Below, piece after piece: positions 1 to 7,153 of a stretch of DNA of 12,125 nt. A model generated the notes under the pieces. The model saw only the letters and a list, made by a program, of their open reading frames with translations. It was not told the origin of the DNA and ran no database searches. Within the stretch, counting starts at the first letter, position 1, and each line of letters starts with the position of its first letter. The stretch is from contig JASLDD010000164.1 of assembly GCA_030151725.1 (NCBI GenBank), forward strand, positions 1 to 12,125. The letters are read 5' to 3'. The position numbers were made by a program, and so were the translations under genes. The DNA is from Solirubrobacteraceae bacterium. GTDB taxonomy: Bacteria > Actinomycetota > Thermoleophilia > Solirubrobacterales > Solirubrobacteraceae.

Positions 1-1
1 C

Positions 2-880
2 GTGATCCACCTCGAGCTGAACCGCATTGCCTCGCATCTGATCTGGCTCGGCACGAGCGTGCTCGACCTCGGCGCGACCTCGATCTTCCTCTACTGCCTG
101 CGCGAGCGCGAGCTGATCCTCGACCTGTTCGAGATGTCCTCCGGGGCACGCATGCACACCCGCTACTTCCAGGTCGGCGGAGTGATCGAGGACATCCCCA
201 CCGGCTTCGAGTCCAAGCTGCGCGAGTTCCTGAAGATCATGCCCAAGCGCGCCGACGAGTACGGCGCGATCCTCAACTCCAACGAGATCGTCCTGCAGCG
301 ACTGCGCGGAGTCTGCCCGCTCGACGCGGAGACGCTGCTGGGACTGGGCGTGACAGGTCCCCTGCTGCGAGCCGCGGGCAACCCCTGGGATCTGCGCAAG
401 GCGGACCCCTACAGCTCCTATGAGGACTTCCGCTTCAAGATCCCCGTCGGAACGGTCGGCGACAACTACGACCGCTTCGCTGTGCGTCTCGCCGAGATCT
501 ACGAGTCCGTGAAGATCATCGAGCAGGCCCTCGACGGGCTGCCCGAGGGACCGCACATCACCGAGGACCGCAAGATCGCGCTGCCGCCCCGCCACGAGCT
601 CGCAACCTCGATGGAGGCCCTGATTCACCACTTCAAGCTCGTCACCGAGGGCTTCCGCGTGCCGTCCGGGGAGGCCTACTACCCGATCGAGTCCCCGCGC
701 GGGGAGCTCGGCTGCTTCGTGCGAGCGGACGGCTCCTCCAAGCCCGCCCGCGTGCACATGCGCGACCCCTCCTTCGTCAACCTCCAGGCTCTGCGGCACA
801 TGGCCGAGGGCAGCTACATCGCCGACATGATCGCCACCCTCGCCATGCTCGACCCGATTCTCGGCGGGATCGACCGATGA
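2..880 (+). CDS. nuoD: NADH-quinone oxidoreductase subunit D (NuoD), 3' part, cut by the window start
   Basis: NuoD is the 49-kDa-type subunit of the complex I peripheral arm. With NuoB and NuoH it forms the quinone-reduction site, and it is related to the large subunit of [NiFe] hydrogenases. The 292 residues seen are its C-terminal part; family members are usually about 380-420 aa, so I infer that roughly 100-120 N-terminal residues lie upstream. The GTG at position 2 is an internal Val codon, not a start. Recognisable blocks, numbered from that codon, are LNRIASHL (6-13), SSGARMHTRYFQVGG (46-60), GVTGP (116-120), WDLRK then PYSSYEDF (129-143), the IESPRGELG block (229-237), RDPSFVNLQAL (254-264) and the closing LDPILGGIDR (283-292). 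The N-terminal loop with the known quinone-contacting His is outside the window and cannot be judged. The TGA stop overlaps the nuoE ATG (ATGA, 877-880). Identity is secure. Confidence 0.96.
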   Translation: MIHLELNRIASHLIWLGTSVLDLGATSIFLYCLRERELILDLFEMSSGARMHTRYFQVGGVIEDIPTGFESKLREFLKIMPKRADEYGAILNSNEIVLQRLRGVCPLDAETLLGLGVTGPLLRAAGNPWDLRKADPYSSYEDFRFKIPVGTVGDNYDRFAVRLAEIYESVKIIEQALDGLPEGPHITEDRKIALPPRHELATSMEALIHHFKLVTEGFRVPSGEAYYPIESPRGELGCFVRADGSSKPARVHMRDPSFVNLQALRHMAEGSYIADMIATLAMLDPILGGIDR

Positions 881-1656
881 GCCCCGCACGCCAGGATCAG
901 ACCATCTCCCACGGCCTGCGCTGGGACCGCGCGGCCGACCTCGAGAAGGACCCCGCCGTCGTCCCCGGGGAGGCGGGCTCCCGATCAATCGAGGTGCCGC
1001 AGGCGCTGCGCGAGGAGATCGAGGCGCACATGGCCAACTACCCCGACCGCCGCTCCGCCGCGCTGCCAGCGCTCGCTAGCGCGCAGCGAGTCCATGGCTG
1101 GTGCTCGCCCGAGGCGATCGAGCAGGTCGCATGCGTAATGCGCGTCACGCCCGCCTATCTGGAGTCTGTGGCGAGCTTCTACGACATGCTCGAGACGACT
1201 CCCGTGGGGCGCCACAGCGTCTACGTCTGCACGAACATCTCCTGCTCGCTCTGCGGAGCCGACGAGCTGTACGAGGCGATGCTCGAGGTTGCGGCGGACG
1301 GGATCGACGGCGAACCGATCAACGTGCGCTCCTTCGAGTGCCTGGGTGCCTGCGACATCGCGCCGATGGCGTCCGTCGACGGCGTCTACGTCGGCCCCCT
1401 CACTACCAGGGACGTTCCCCAGCTGCTCGAGGACCTCCGTGCCGGACGTCCTGTCCTGCCCGAGAAGCAGCTCCTACGCCGTCCCGTCGCAGACCCGCAC
1501 GCGAACACCCGCGAGTTCCCACTCCATCCGACGGAGGGCACAGCCACCGCCGGCGCGGCCAACCCGGACATCGATCCCGCACGGGCTAGTCTCGGGCCCT
1601 CGATGGACGAAGACCGCCCCGGCCCGACCGCTGCCCACGAAGAGGGAGGTGCCTGA
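877..1656 (+). CDS. nuoE: NADH-quinone oxidoreductase subunit E (NuoE), 24-kDa 2Fe-2S subunit
   Basis: NuoE is the thioredoxin-like 2Fe-2S subunit of the NADH-oxidising module and holds cluster N1a beside the FMN of NuoF. The four expected cysteine ligands are present as Cx4C and Cx3C: C118 and C123 (CTNISC), C155 and C159 (ECLGAC). The helical N-terminal domain (about 40-105, with AALPALASAQRVHGW and VASFYDM) is typical. At 259 aa it is long for the family (about 160-240): there is a roughly 38-residue polar N-terminal extension and, from about residue 196, a 60-residue Pro/Ala/Glu-rich tail that looks disordered. The ATG at 877 sits in an ATGA overlap with the nuoD stop, so translational coupling is likely. 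The next in-frame ATG (1030) would cut into the helical domain. The stop lies 3 nt before nuoF. Confidence 0.96.
   Translation: MSPARQDQTISHGLRWDRAADLEKDPAVVPGEAGSRSIEVPQALREEIEAHMANYPDRRSAALPALASAQRVHGWCSPEAIEQVACVMRVTPAYLESVASFYDMLETTPVGRHSVYVCTNISCSLCGADELYEAMLEVAADGIDGEPINVRSFECLGACDIAPMASVDGVYVGPLTTRDVPQLLEDLRAGRPVLPEKQLLRRPVADPHANTREFPLHPTEGTATAGAANPDIDPARASLGPSMDEDRPGPTAAHEEGGA
1644..1650 (+). promoter_or_regulatory. Shine-Dalgarno site of nuoF
   Basis: GGGAGGT lies inside the last codons of nuoE, 9 nt before the ATG at 1660. It supports that start and lets nuoF initiate independently of coupling to nuoE. Confidence 0.75.
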
Positions 1657-1659
1657 CCG

Positions 1660-3081
1660 ATGGCCGCCCCTGCCGCATCGCCGATCCTCCTCTTCACCGA
1701 CATCGACGAGCCCGGGCTGTGCACGCTCGAGGTCTACGAACGCCGCGGCGGCTACGACTCGCTGCGCAAGGCCATGGCGATGACGCCCGAGGAGGTCCTC
1801 GAGCAGCTCAAAGCATCCGGACTGCGCGGTCGCGGCGGTGCCGGCTTCGCGATGGGCACGAAGGTCTCCTTCCTGCCCAAGGGCTCGATGGACAAGTACC
1901 TCGTCTGCAACGCGGACGAGTCCGAGCCGGGGACCTTCAAGGACCGCGAACTGATGCAGAAGACCCCGCACACGCTGATCGAGGGCCTGATCATCGCCTC
2001 CTACGCGGCAGGGGCCAACCGCTCCTTCATATACATCCGCGGCGAGTACGTGGAGCAGGCCGACGCGCTCGACGCGGCCCTGCACGAAGCGCGCGCCGCC
2101 GGCTACATCGGCGAGGGCATCCTCGGCTCCGACCACTCGCTGTCGTTGGTCGTGCATCGCGGCGCCGGCGCCTACATCTGCGGCGAGGAGACCGGCCTGC
2201 TCGACTCGCTGGAAGGCAAGCGCGGGAACCCTCGCCTGAAGCCTCCCTTCCCGGCAAACCAGGGCCTCTACCAGGGCCCGACCCTGATCAATAACGTCGA
2301 GACGCTCTCGACGGTTCCCGCGATCATCAAGATGACCGGCGAGGAGTACGCCAAGCTCGGCGTCGAGACCTCGACGGGCACCAAGCTCGTATCGGTCTCC
2401 GGCCACGTGCAGCGCCCCGGGAACTACGAGATCGAGCTCGGCATCCCCTCGCGCGAGATCATCTACGGGCTCGCGGGCGGCCCACCGGAAGGGCGCAGGG
2501 TCAAGTGCTGGTTCCCCGGCGGCTCCTCATCGCCGGTGCTCACGGCAGATGACCTCGACATCCCCTACGACTTCAACTCCCTCGCCGGCGCGAAGTCGAT
2601 GCTCGGCTCGGGGGCGATCATCGTCGTCGACGACTCCACCCCGATTCTCGACGTCGCGTTGAAGGTCGCGAAGTTCTACCGCCACGAGTCCTGCGGCAAG
2701 TGCACCCCCTGTCGCGAGGGCACCAACTGGACGGTCAAGATGCTCAAGCGGATCGCCTCTGGCGAGGCCACCCCCATGGACCTCGAGATCATGGCCTCCG
2801 TGCAGGAGCACATCATCGGCAACTGTCTGTGCGTGCTCGGCGACGCCATGGCCATGCCGATCGGCTCCATGATCGCCAAGTTCCGCGACGAGTTCGAAGA
2901 GCACATTGAAGCCGCCCGCATGCGCCGTGGCCTGAACGGCGCCGCCGGCTCCGACACGGCGCTGGCCGCGCAGGGCGCCTTCGCCGAAGAGCCCGAGACC
3001 CAGCTCGCCCATCAGGGCAGCGGCGATCAGGCGCCCGGAGCGCACGAGGGCGCGCCCGGCACGCAGCGAGGGGGCGCCTAG
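1660..3081 (+). CDS. nuoF: NADH-quinone oxidoreductase subunit F (NuoF), NADH/FMN-binding 51-kDa subunit
   Basis: NuoF oxidises NADH: it binds NADH and FMN and passes electrons to its own 4Fe-4S cluster N3. Motifs run in the expected order: glycine-rich GLRGRGGAGF (54-63), NADESEPGTFKDR (84-96) of the FMN/NADH pocket, GAGAYICGEET (168-178) followed by LLDSLEGKRGNPRLKPPFPA (180-199), then the N3 ligands C345, C348 and C351 (CGKCTPC) with C391 in CVLGDA. C389, two residues earlier, is an extra cysteine. The core is full length at about 425 aa. Residues after about 426 form a roughly 48-residue Ala/Gly/Gln/Glu-rich tail that looks unstructured. The ATG at 1660 has a good Shine-Dalgarno site. The TAG stop is 2 nt before nuoG. 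The N-terminal LFTDIDEPGLCTLEVYERRG is ordinary for the family. Confidence 0.97.
   Translation: MAAPAASPILLFTDIDEPGLCTLEVYERRGGYDSLRKAMAMTPEEVLEQLKASGLRGRGGAGFAMGTKVSFLPKGSMDKYLVCNADESEPGTFKDRELMQKTPHTLIEGLIIASYAAGANRSFIYIRGEYVEQADALDAALHEARAAGYIGEGILGSDHSLSLVVHRGAGAYICGEETGLLDSLEGKRGNPRLKPPFPANQGLYQGPTLINNVETLSTVPAIIKMTGEEYAKLGVETSTGTKLVSVSGHVQRPGNYEIELGIPSREIIYGLAGGPPEGRRVKCWFPGGSSSPVLTADDLDIPYDFNSLAGAKSMLGSGAIIVVDDSTPILDVALKVAKFYRHESCGKCTPCREGTNWTVKMLKRIASGEATPMDLEIMASVQEHIIGNCLCVLGDAMAMPIGSMIAKFRDEFEEHIEAARMRRGLNGAAGSDTALAAQGAFAEEPETQLAHQGSGDQAPGAHEGAPGTQRGGA
3068..3074 (+). promoter_or_regulatory. Shine-Dalgarno site of nuoG
   Basis: GAGGGGG lies 9 nt before the ATG at 3084. The alternative in-frame ATG at 3105, where the ferredoxin fold proper begins (MINFTIDG), has only CCGCGG-type sequence upstream, so 3084 is preferred. 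Confidence 0.6.
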
Positions 3082-3083
3082 CC

Positions 3084-5441
3084 ATGCCACGCCCCGAACC
3101 GCGGATGATCAACTTCACGATCGACGGGCGCGAGGTCAGCGCTCCCGAGAACACGATGCTCGTCGACGCCGCCAAGCACGGCGACGTCGAGATCCCAGTC
3201 TTCTGTTACGAGCCGAAGCTCGGCCAGCCCGTCGGCGCCTGCCGCATGTGCCTGGTGGAAATCGAGGGCATTCCCAAGCTTCAGACCGGCTGCTCCACCC
3301 CAGTCAAGGACGGCATGGTGGTCTACACGCAGACCGACCGCGTCAAGACCGCCCAGCAGTCTGTCGTCGAGTTCCTGCTCATCAACCATCCCCTCGACTG
3401 CCCCGTCTGCGACAAGGGCGGCGAGTGCCCCCTGCAGGACATCACCTTCGGCTGGGGCGGCGGCATCTCCCGCTTCATCGAGCCCAAGCGCCACTTCGTA
3501 AAGCCCCTCGAGCTCTCCCCGCTGATCGCGATCGACCGCGAGCGCTGCATCCTCTGCTACCGCTGTGTGCGCTTCTCCCAGGAGATCTCCGAGGACTACC
3601 AGCTCGTCCTGCTCGAGCGCGGCGCCCACTCCTACGTCTCGACCTTCGACGGACACCCCTACGTGGCTCCCTTCAGCGGCAACATCGTCGAGCTCTGCCC
3701 CGTCGGCGCGCTCACCTCGCGCCCCTACCGCTTCCGCGCGCGGCCCTGGGACATCGAGGGCGCGGGCTCGATCTGCACGCTCTGCCCCGCCCAGTGCAAC
3801 GTCACGATCACCGTCCGCGACGAGCGCGCCCTGCGCGTGCTCGCACGCCAGAACGACGAGGTCGACGACGGCTGGCTCTGCGACAAGGGCCGCTTCGCCT
3901 ACCAGTCCTTCCACGCCGAGGAGCGCATCGTCGAGCCGCTGATCCGCGACGGCGGCCAGCTGCGCCCCGTCAGCTGGGAGCGCGCCCTGCAGGAGGCCGC
4001 CGCCGGCCTGAAGCGCGCCGGCCGGAACGCCGCGGCTCTGGCGGGCTCGCAGAGCACCAACGAGGAGGGCCATCTGCTCGCGCGGCTGATGCGCGAGGCG
4101 CTCGGCTCGCCACACCTGGACTCTCGTCGCGCCGGCGTGCTCCCGCTCGATCTGCACCGCGCCCTCGGCGCGCCCGAGCTGCAGGCTCGCGCCTCCGACC
4201 TCGAGTTCGCGCATGCCGTGCTCGTGCTCGATGCCGATCCCGTCAACGACGCTCCGATCCTCGACCTTCGCCTGCGCAAGGGGATCCGCCGCCACGGCAT
4301 GAAACTGGCCGTGGCATCGCCCGGCACCTCCTCATTGGACCCGAGCGCCGCGCTCTCGATTCGCTTCAACCCGGGCGCAGGGGCCGCCTTCGTGGCCGCG
4401 CTGAGCTCGGCAATCGCCAGCCGTGAGGATCTCGAGCGTCTCTGTGGCGAGGCGGGCGTCGAGGTACAGGAGATTGACGAGCTCGTCGAGCTGCTGCGCG
4501 GGCCACACCTCGAAGCGAACCACGACGCGGCCGGCTCCGGCGGCGAGAGCGCCCACCGCGAGGTCGTCGTGCTCTGGGGCGAGCGCCTGACAGCCGGCCC
4601 GGCAGGTGCGGCTGCGGCAACTGCCCTGCTTGACATCGCCGGGCGACTGGCGATCGCCGAGACCCCGGGTGCCGGGCTGCTCGAAATCCCCGCCGCCAGC
4701 AACGGCCGCGGGCTGCGCGAGGCGGGCGTGCTGCCAAACGGCGGTGCGGGTCTCGCGGAGCTCTCAGAGGAGGGACGCGACAGCACGGCCATCGCCGATG
4801 GGCTCGCGGACGGGGAGCTGAGCGCGCTCTACCTGCTGCAGTGCGACCCGCTGCGCGATCTCCCCGACAGCGCCCTCTGGGAGCGGGCACTCGCCGGCGC
4901 GAGCACCGTCGTGGCGCACGCCGCCTTCCTCACCGACGGGATTCGCGAGCACGCCACCGTGGTCTTCCCGGCTGAGGCCTACCCCGAGAAGGAGGGCACG
5001 TTCGTGCACCCCGACGGGCGCCTGCAGCGTCTGCGTCCCGCCATCGCCCGGCCGGGCGCGATTCGCGCCGGTTGGCATGTGATCGCCGAGCTCGCCCTGC
5101 AGCTCGGGCTCGACTTCGACGTGCTCAGCGGCGCGATGGCTTCCAAGCAGCTGTTCGAGGCCGTGCCCTTCTACGCCGGGATCACGCTCGAGGAGATCGG
5201 CGGCCGCGGACTGCGCTGGCAGGAGCACGACGGCGCCGCGGCCTTCCCGCGGCCCGCACAGGCAACCGCGCCGACAAGCCCATCGGAGTCGGCGATCGCA
5301 CCCGAGCGCGCGGCCGATCTCGCCGGCTACCGCTCCGTGTGGGATGCGCCAGAGGTCGAGCACTCCCCCGCGCTCGAGTTCCTGTTCGGACACGTGAAGC
5401 CTGTATTGCCATTGTCATACAGCGGTGAAAGGCGGTCATGA
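3084..5441 (+). CDS. nuoG: NADH-quinone oxidoreductase subunit G (NuoG), 75-kDa Fe-S subunit with N7-type site
   Basis: NuoG carries most of the Fe-S wire in the peripheral arm. An N-terminal 2Fe-2S ferredoxin domain has N1b ligands C41, C53, C56 and C70. The His/Cys-ligated N5 motif follows (H102, C106, C109, C115), then N4 (C155, C158, C161 and C205 in CPVGA). A fourth set, C231, C234, C238 and C266 (CTLCPAQC ... GWLCDKGRF), matches the off-pathway N7 cluster known from E. coli and Thermus and lost in many other lineages. The remainder, to residue 785, is the molybdopterin-oxidoreductase-like domain, which in complex I has no catalytic role; it includes LQCDPLRDLPDSALW (about 575-590) and the FPAEAYPEKEGTFVHPDGR block. 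Length is within the family's range (about 680-910). The stop overlaps the nuoH ATG (ATGA, 5438-5441). The last roughly 35 nt are visibly less G+C rich than the rest. Confidence 0.96.
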   Translation: MPRPEPRMINFTIDGREVSAPENTMLVDAAKHGDVEIPVFCYEPKLGQPVGACRMCLVEIEGIPKLQTGCSTPVKDGMVVYTQTDRVKTAQQSVVEFLLINHPLDCPVCDKGGECPLQDITFGWGGGISRFIEPKRHFVKPLELSPLIAIDRERCILCYRCVRFSQEISEDYQLVLLERGAHSYVSTFDGHPYVAPFSGNIVELCPVGALTSRPYRFRARPWDIEGAGSICTLCPAQCNVTITVRDERALRVLARQNDEVDDGWLCDKGRFAYQSFHAEERIVEPLIRDGGQLRPVSWERALQEAAAGLKRAGRNAAALAGSQSTNEEGHLLARLMREALGSPHLDSRRAGVLPLDLHRALGAPELQARASDLEFAHAVLVLDADPVNDAPILDLRLRKGIRRHGMKLAVASPGTSSLDPSAALSIRFNPGAGAAFVAALSSAIASREDLERLCGEAGVEVQEIDELVELLRGPHLEANHDAAGSGGESAHREVVVLWGERLTAGPAGAAAATALLDIAGRLAIAETPGAGLLEIPAASNGRGLREAGVLPNGGAGLAELSEEGRDSTAIADGLADGELSALYLLQCDPLRDLPDSALWERALAGASTVVAHAAFLTDGIREHATVVFPAEAYPEKEGTFVHPDGRLQRLRPAIARPGAIRAGWHVIAELALQLGLDFDVLSGAMASKQLFEAVPFYAGITLEEIGGRGLRWQEHDGAAAFPRPAQATAPTSPSESAIAPERAADLAGYRSVWDAPEVEHSPALEFLFGHVKPVLPLSYSGERRS

Positions 5442-6469
5442 CCATCGCCCCGCTCGCGGTCGTCGGCTACTTCGAACCCTGGTGGATCCAGATCCTCAAG
5501 GCGATCCTGATCTTCGCCGTGGGCCTGCAGCTCGTGCCAGTCGTGCTGCTCGCCGAGCGCAAGCTGCTCGGGCGCTTCCAGAGCCGCTACGGGCCCAACC
5601 GCGTCGGGCCGTTCGGGGCGATGCAGCCGCTCGCGGACATCCTCAAGCTGCTGACCAAGGAGCAGTCCCGGCCCACGACCTCGATCGGCCTGCTGTTCGC
5701 GATCGCGCCGCTGATCTCGATCCTCACCGCGGTCGCGGCCTTCGCGATCATCCCCTTCGGCAACACACAGGACATCTTCGGTAGGAAAGTCGGCCTCTAC
5801 GGAATCGACGTCTCGATCGGGCCGCTCTATGTCTTCGCGCTCGGCGGGATCGCCTTCTACGGGATCATGCTCGGCGGCTGGTCCTCGGGCTCGAAGTACT
5901 CCTTCCTTGGCGCGATGCGAGGAGCCGCCCAGCTGATCTCCTACGAGGTATCACAGGGCATGGCGCTCGTCGGCGTGATCATCAGCGCGCAGACGCTCTC
6001 GCTGACCGGCATCGTCACCGCCCAGAAAGGGATGTGGTACTTCATCCCCCAGTTCTTCGGCTTCCTGATCTTCCTCGTGGCCGGCTTCGCCGAGACCAAC
6101 CGGGCCCCCTTCGACCTCACCGAGGCCGATGCCGAGCTCGTCGGAGGCTACAACACCGAGTACGGTGGCGGGGGCTTTGCCTCCTATTACTTCGCCGAGT
6201 ACCTCAACGTGCTCGTCGTCTCAGGCATCGTCACGACGATCTTCCTCGGCGGCTGGCTCCTGCCATTCGGGATCCACCCCCCCGGCTGGGTCGATCCGAT
6301 CGTGGTGCTCTTCAAGATGGGCCTGATCACCTTCGTCTTCATCTGGATCCGTGCGACGCTGCCCCGCCTGCGCTACGACCAGCTGATGAGCTTCGGTTGG
6401 AAGGTCCTCCTGCCCCTCGCGACCCTCAACACCCTCGTCACGGCGATCGTCGTTGTGAGCACCCATTGA
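5438..6469 (+). CDS. nuoH: NADH-quinone oxidoreductase subunit H (NuoH), membrane quinone-chamber subunit
   Basis: NuoH (ND1-type) anchors the peripheral arm to the membrane, forms the mouth of the quinone chamber and starts the line of polar residues leading to the pumps. It has about eight hydrophobic segments (near 14-38, 84-106, 127-147, 172-192, 201-217, 255-275, 287-310 and 323-341). Diagnostic blocks are AERKLLGRFQSRYGPNRVGP (39-58), MQPLADILKLLTKE (62-75), AAQLISYEVSQG (163-174) and AETNRAPFDLTEADAELVGG (218-237), with the conserved acidic residues E219, D226, E229 and E233. Right after NTEY the loop reads GGGGF (243-247), where many bacterial homologues have an SG-x-K/R-F type sequence. 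At 343 aa it is the usual length. Start: ATGA overlap with nuoG, with AAAGGCGG (5428-5435) close upstream as ribosome site. The stop shares one base with the nuoI ATG. Confidence 0.97.
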   Translation: MTIAPLAVVGYFEPWWIQILKAILIFAVGLQLVPVVLLAERKLLGRFQSRYGPNRVGPFGAMQPLADILKLLTKEQSRPTTSIGLLFAIAPLISILTAVAAFAIIPFGNTQDIFGRKVGLYGIDVSIGPLYVFALGGIAFYGIMLGGWSSGSKYSFLGAMRGAAQLISYEVSQGMALVGVIISAQTLSLTGIVTAQKGMWYFIPQFFGFLIFLVAGFAETNRAPFDLTEADAELVGGYNTEYGGGGFASYYFAEYLNVLVVSGIVTTIFLGGWLLPFGIHPPGWVDPIVVLFKMGLITFVFIWIRATLPRLRYDQLMSFGWKVLLPLATLNTLVTAIVVVSTH

Positions 6470-7062
6470 TGAGCGACACGCCCTCCGAGACCGAGCCGAC
6501 ACCCGCCGTCACGACCGCGTTGAAGGTCGAGGGCTGGAACCCCGGTGACGACGTGATCGAGATCGTGCGCGCGCCCGACCCCGGCGCCGGGCGCTCGACC
6601 TGGCGCACCTTCCGCGAGACCGCACGCGGCATGCTGACGACCTTCGGGCGCTTCACCGAGACTCCCGTCACGCTCGAGTACCCGGAGGAGAAGACCCCGG
6701 TCTATCCGCGCTTCCGCGGCCGGCACAAGCTGCACCGCTTCGAGGACACCGGTCTCGAGAAGTGCGTCGGCTGTTCTTTGTGTGCTGCCGCCTGCCCGTC
6801 GGACTGCATCCGCGTCGTCGCTGCCGAGAACACCCCTGAGCACCGCGTATCCGCCGGCGAGCGCTATGCGGCGGTCTATGAGATCAACCTCTCGCGCTGC
6901 ATCTTCTGTGGCTACTGCGAGGTCGCCTGCCCCTTCGACGCGATCACGATGGGCCACGACTACGAGCTCTCCGACTACGACCGCTCCGATCTGATCTTCA
7001 CCAAGGAGATGCTGCTGGCTGAGCCGCTCGAGCGCACGCCGCTGAGAAACGAGGGCGAGTGA
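6469..7062 (+). CDS. nuoI: NADH-quinone oxidoreductase subunit I (NuoI), two-[4Fe-4S] ferredoxin-like subunit
   Basis: NuoI carries clusters N6a and N6b, which pass electrons from the N module towards N2 in NuoB. Two CxxCxxCxxxCP motifs are intact: C99, C102, C105, C109 (CVGCSLCAAACP) and C144, C147, C150, C154 (CIFCGYCEVACP). The amphipathic lead-in WRTFRETARGMLTTFGRF (45-62) and TLEYPEEKTPVYPRFRGRHK (68-87) are typical. The protein is 197 aa, with about 40 polar N-terminal residues in front of the conserved part. The open frame continues upstream inside nuoH, but homology begins only after the ATG at 6469, which overlaps the nuoH stop by one base (TGATG), so that is the chosen start. The TGA at 7060 is followed by one of only two real gaps in the operon. 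Confidence 0.96.
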   Translation: MSDTPSETEPTPAVTTALKVEGWNPGDDVIEIVRAPDPGAGRSTWRTFRETARGMLTTFGRFTETPVTLEYPEEKTPVYPRFRGRHKLHRFEDTGLEKCVGCSLCAAACPSDCIRVVAAENTPEHRVSAGERYAAVYEINLSRCIFCGYCEVACPFDAITMGHDYELSDYDRSDLIFTKEMLLAEPLERTPLRNEGE

Positions 7063-7069
7063 GGCTTCA

Positions 7070-7128
7070 CCGGGACATACCGTCGTCTGCGGCCGCTGAC
7101 GCGGCGGGCAGACGCCGCCATGTCCCGG
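7070..7128 (+). repeat. Long inverted repeat / hairpin in the nuoI-nuoJ gap
   Basis: A 59-nt near-palindrome. The outer arms CCGGGACAT (7070-7078) and ATGTCCCGG (7120-7128) pair perfectly over 9 bp. After a 2-nt mismatch come 2 bp (7081-7082 with 7116-7117), one mismatch, then 7 bp (CGTCTGC 7084-7090 with GCAGACG 7108-7114). The apex is a 5-bp stem (GCCGC 7092-7096 with GCGGC 7101-7105) closed by the loop TGAC. That is about 23 bp in all. It starts 7 nt after the nuoI stop and ends 10 nt before the nuoJ ribosome site. No T tract follows, so it is not a standard intrinsic terminator. It could act as an mRNA stabiliser, processing site or attenuator, or be a small palindromic insertion. Confidence 0.8.
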
Positions 7129-7138
7129 CTCCGCTGCC

Positions 7139-7146
7139 AAGAGGAG
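7139..7146 (+). promoter_or_regulatory. Shine-Dalgarno site of nuoJ
   Basis: AAGAGGAG lies 7 nt before the ATG at 7154, just downstream of the intergenic hairpin and left unpaired by it. It fixes the nuoJ start and means nuoJ need not rely on coupling to nuoI. Confidence 0.75.
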
Positions 7147-7153
7147 TGGCACT

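Noticed and set aside
2..4. GTG at the window start as the beginning of nuoD
   Set aside because: The first block (HLELNRIASHL) is internal to NuoD, about 115 residues into full-length homologues, so this is a Val codon in a cut gene.
3078..4295. Long antisense open frame (405 codons) opposite nuoG, and other long antisense frames opposite nuoE/F, nuoI, nuoK and nuoM
   Set aside because: They mirror strongly biased codons of the sense genes in G+C-rich DNA, have no recognisable domains, and the sense frames are unmistakable complex I proteins.
5395..5437. Less G+C-rich patch at the nuoG 3' end as a sign of transfer or a promoter
   Set aside because: It is only about 40 nt long, inside a coding end just before the nuoH start. 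Low structure around a ribosome site explains it, and I see no convincing -35/-10 pair.
6034..6468. Upstream extension of the nuoI frame into nuoH
   Set aside because: It is out-of-frame nuoH sequence; the ATG at 6469, overlapping the nuoH stop, is the natural start.
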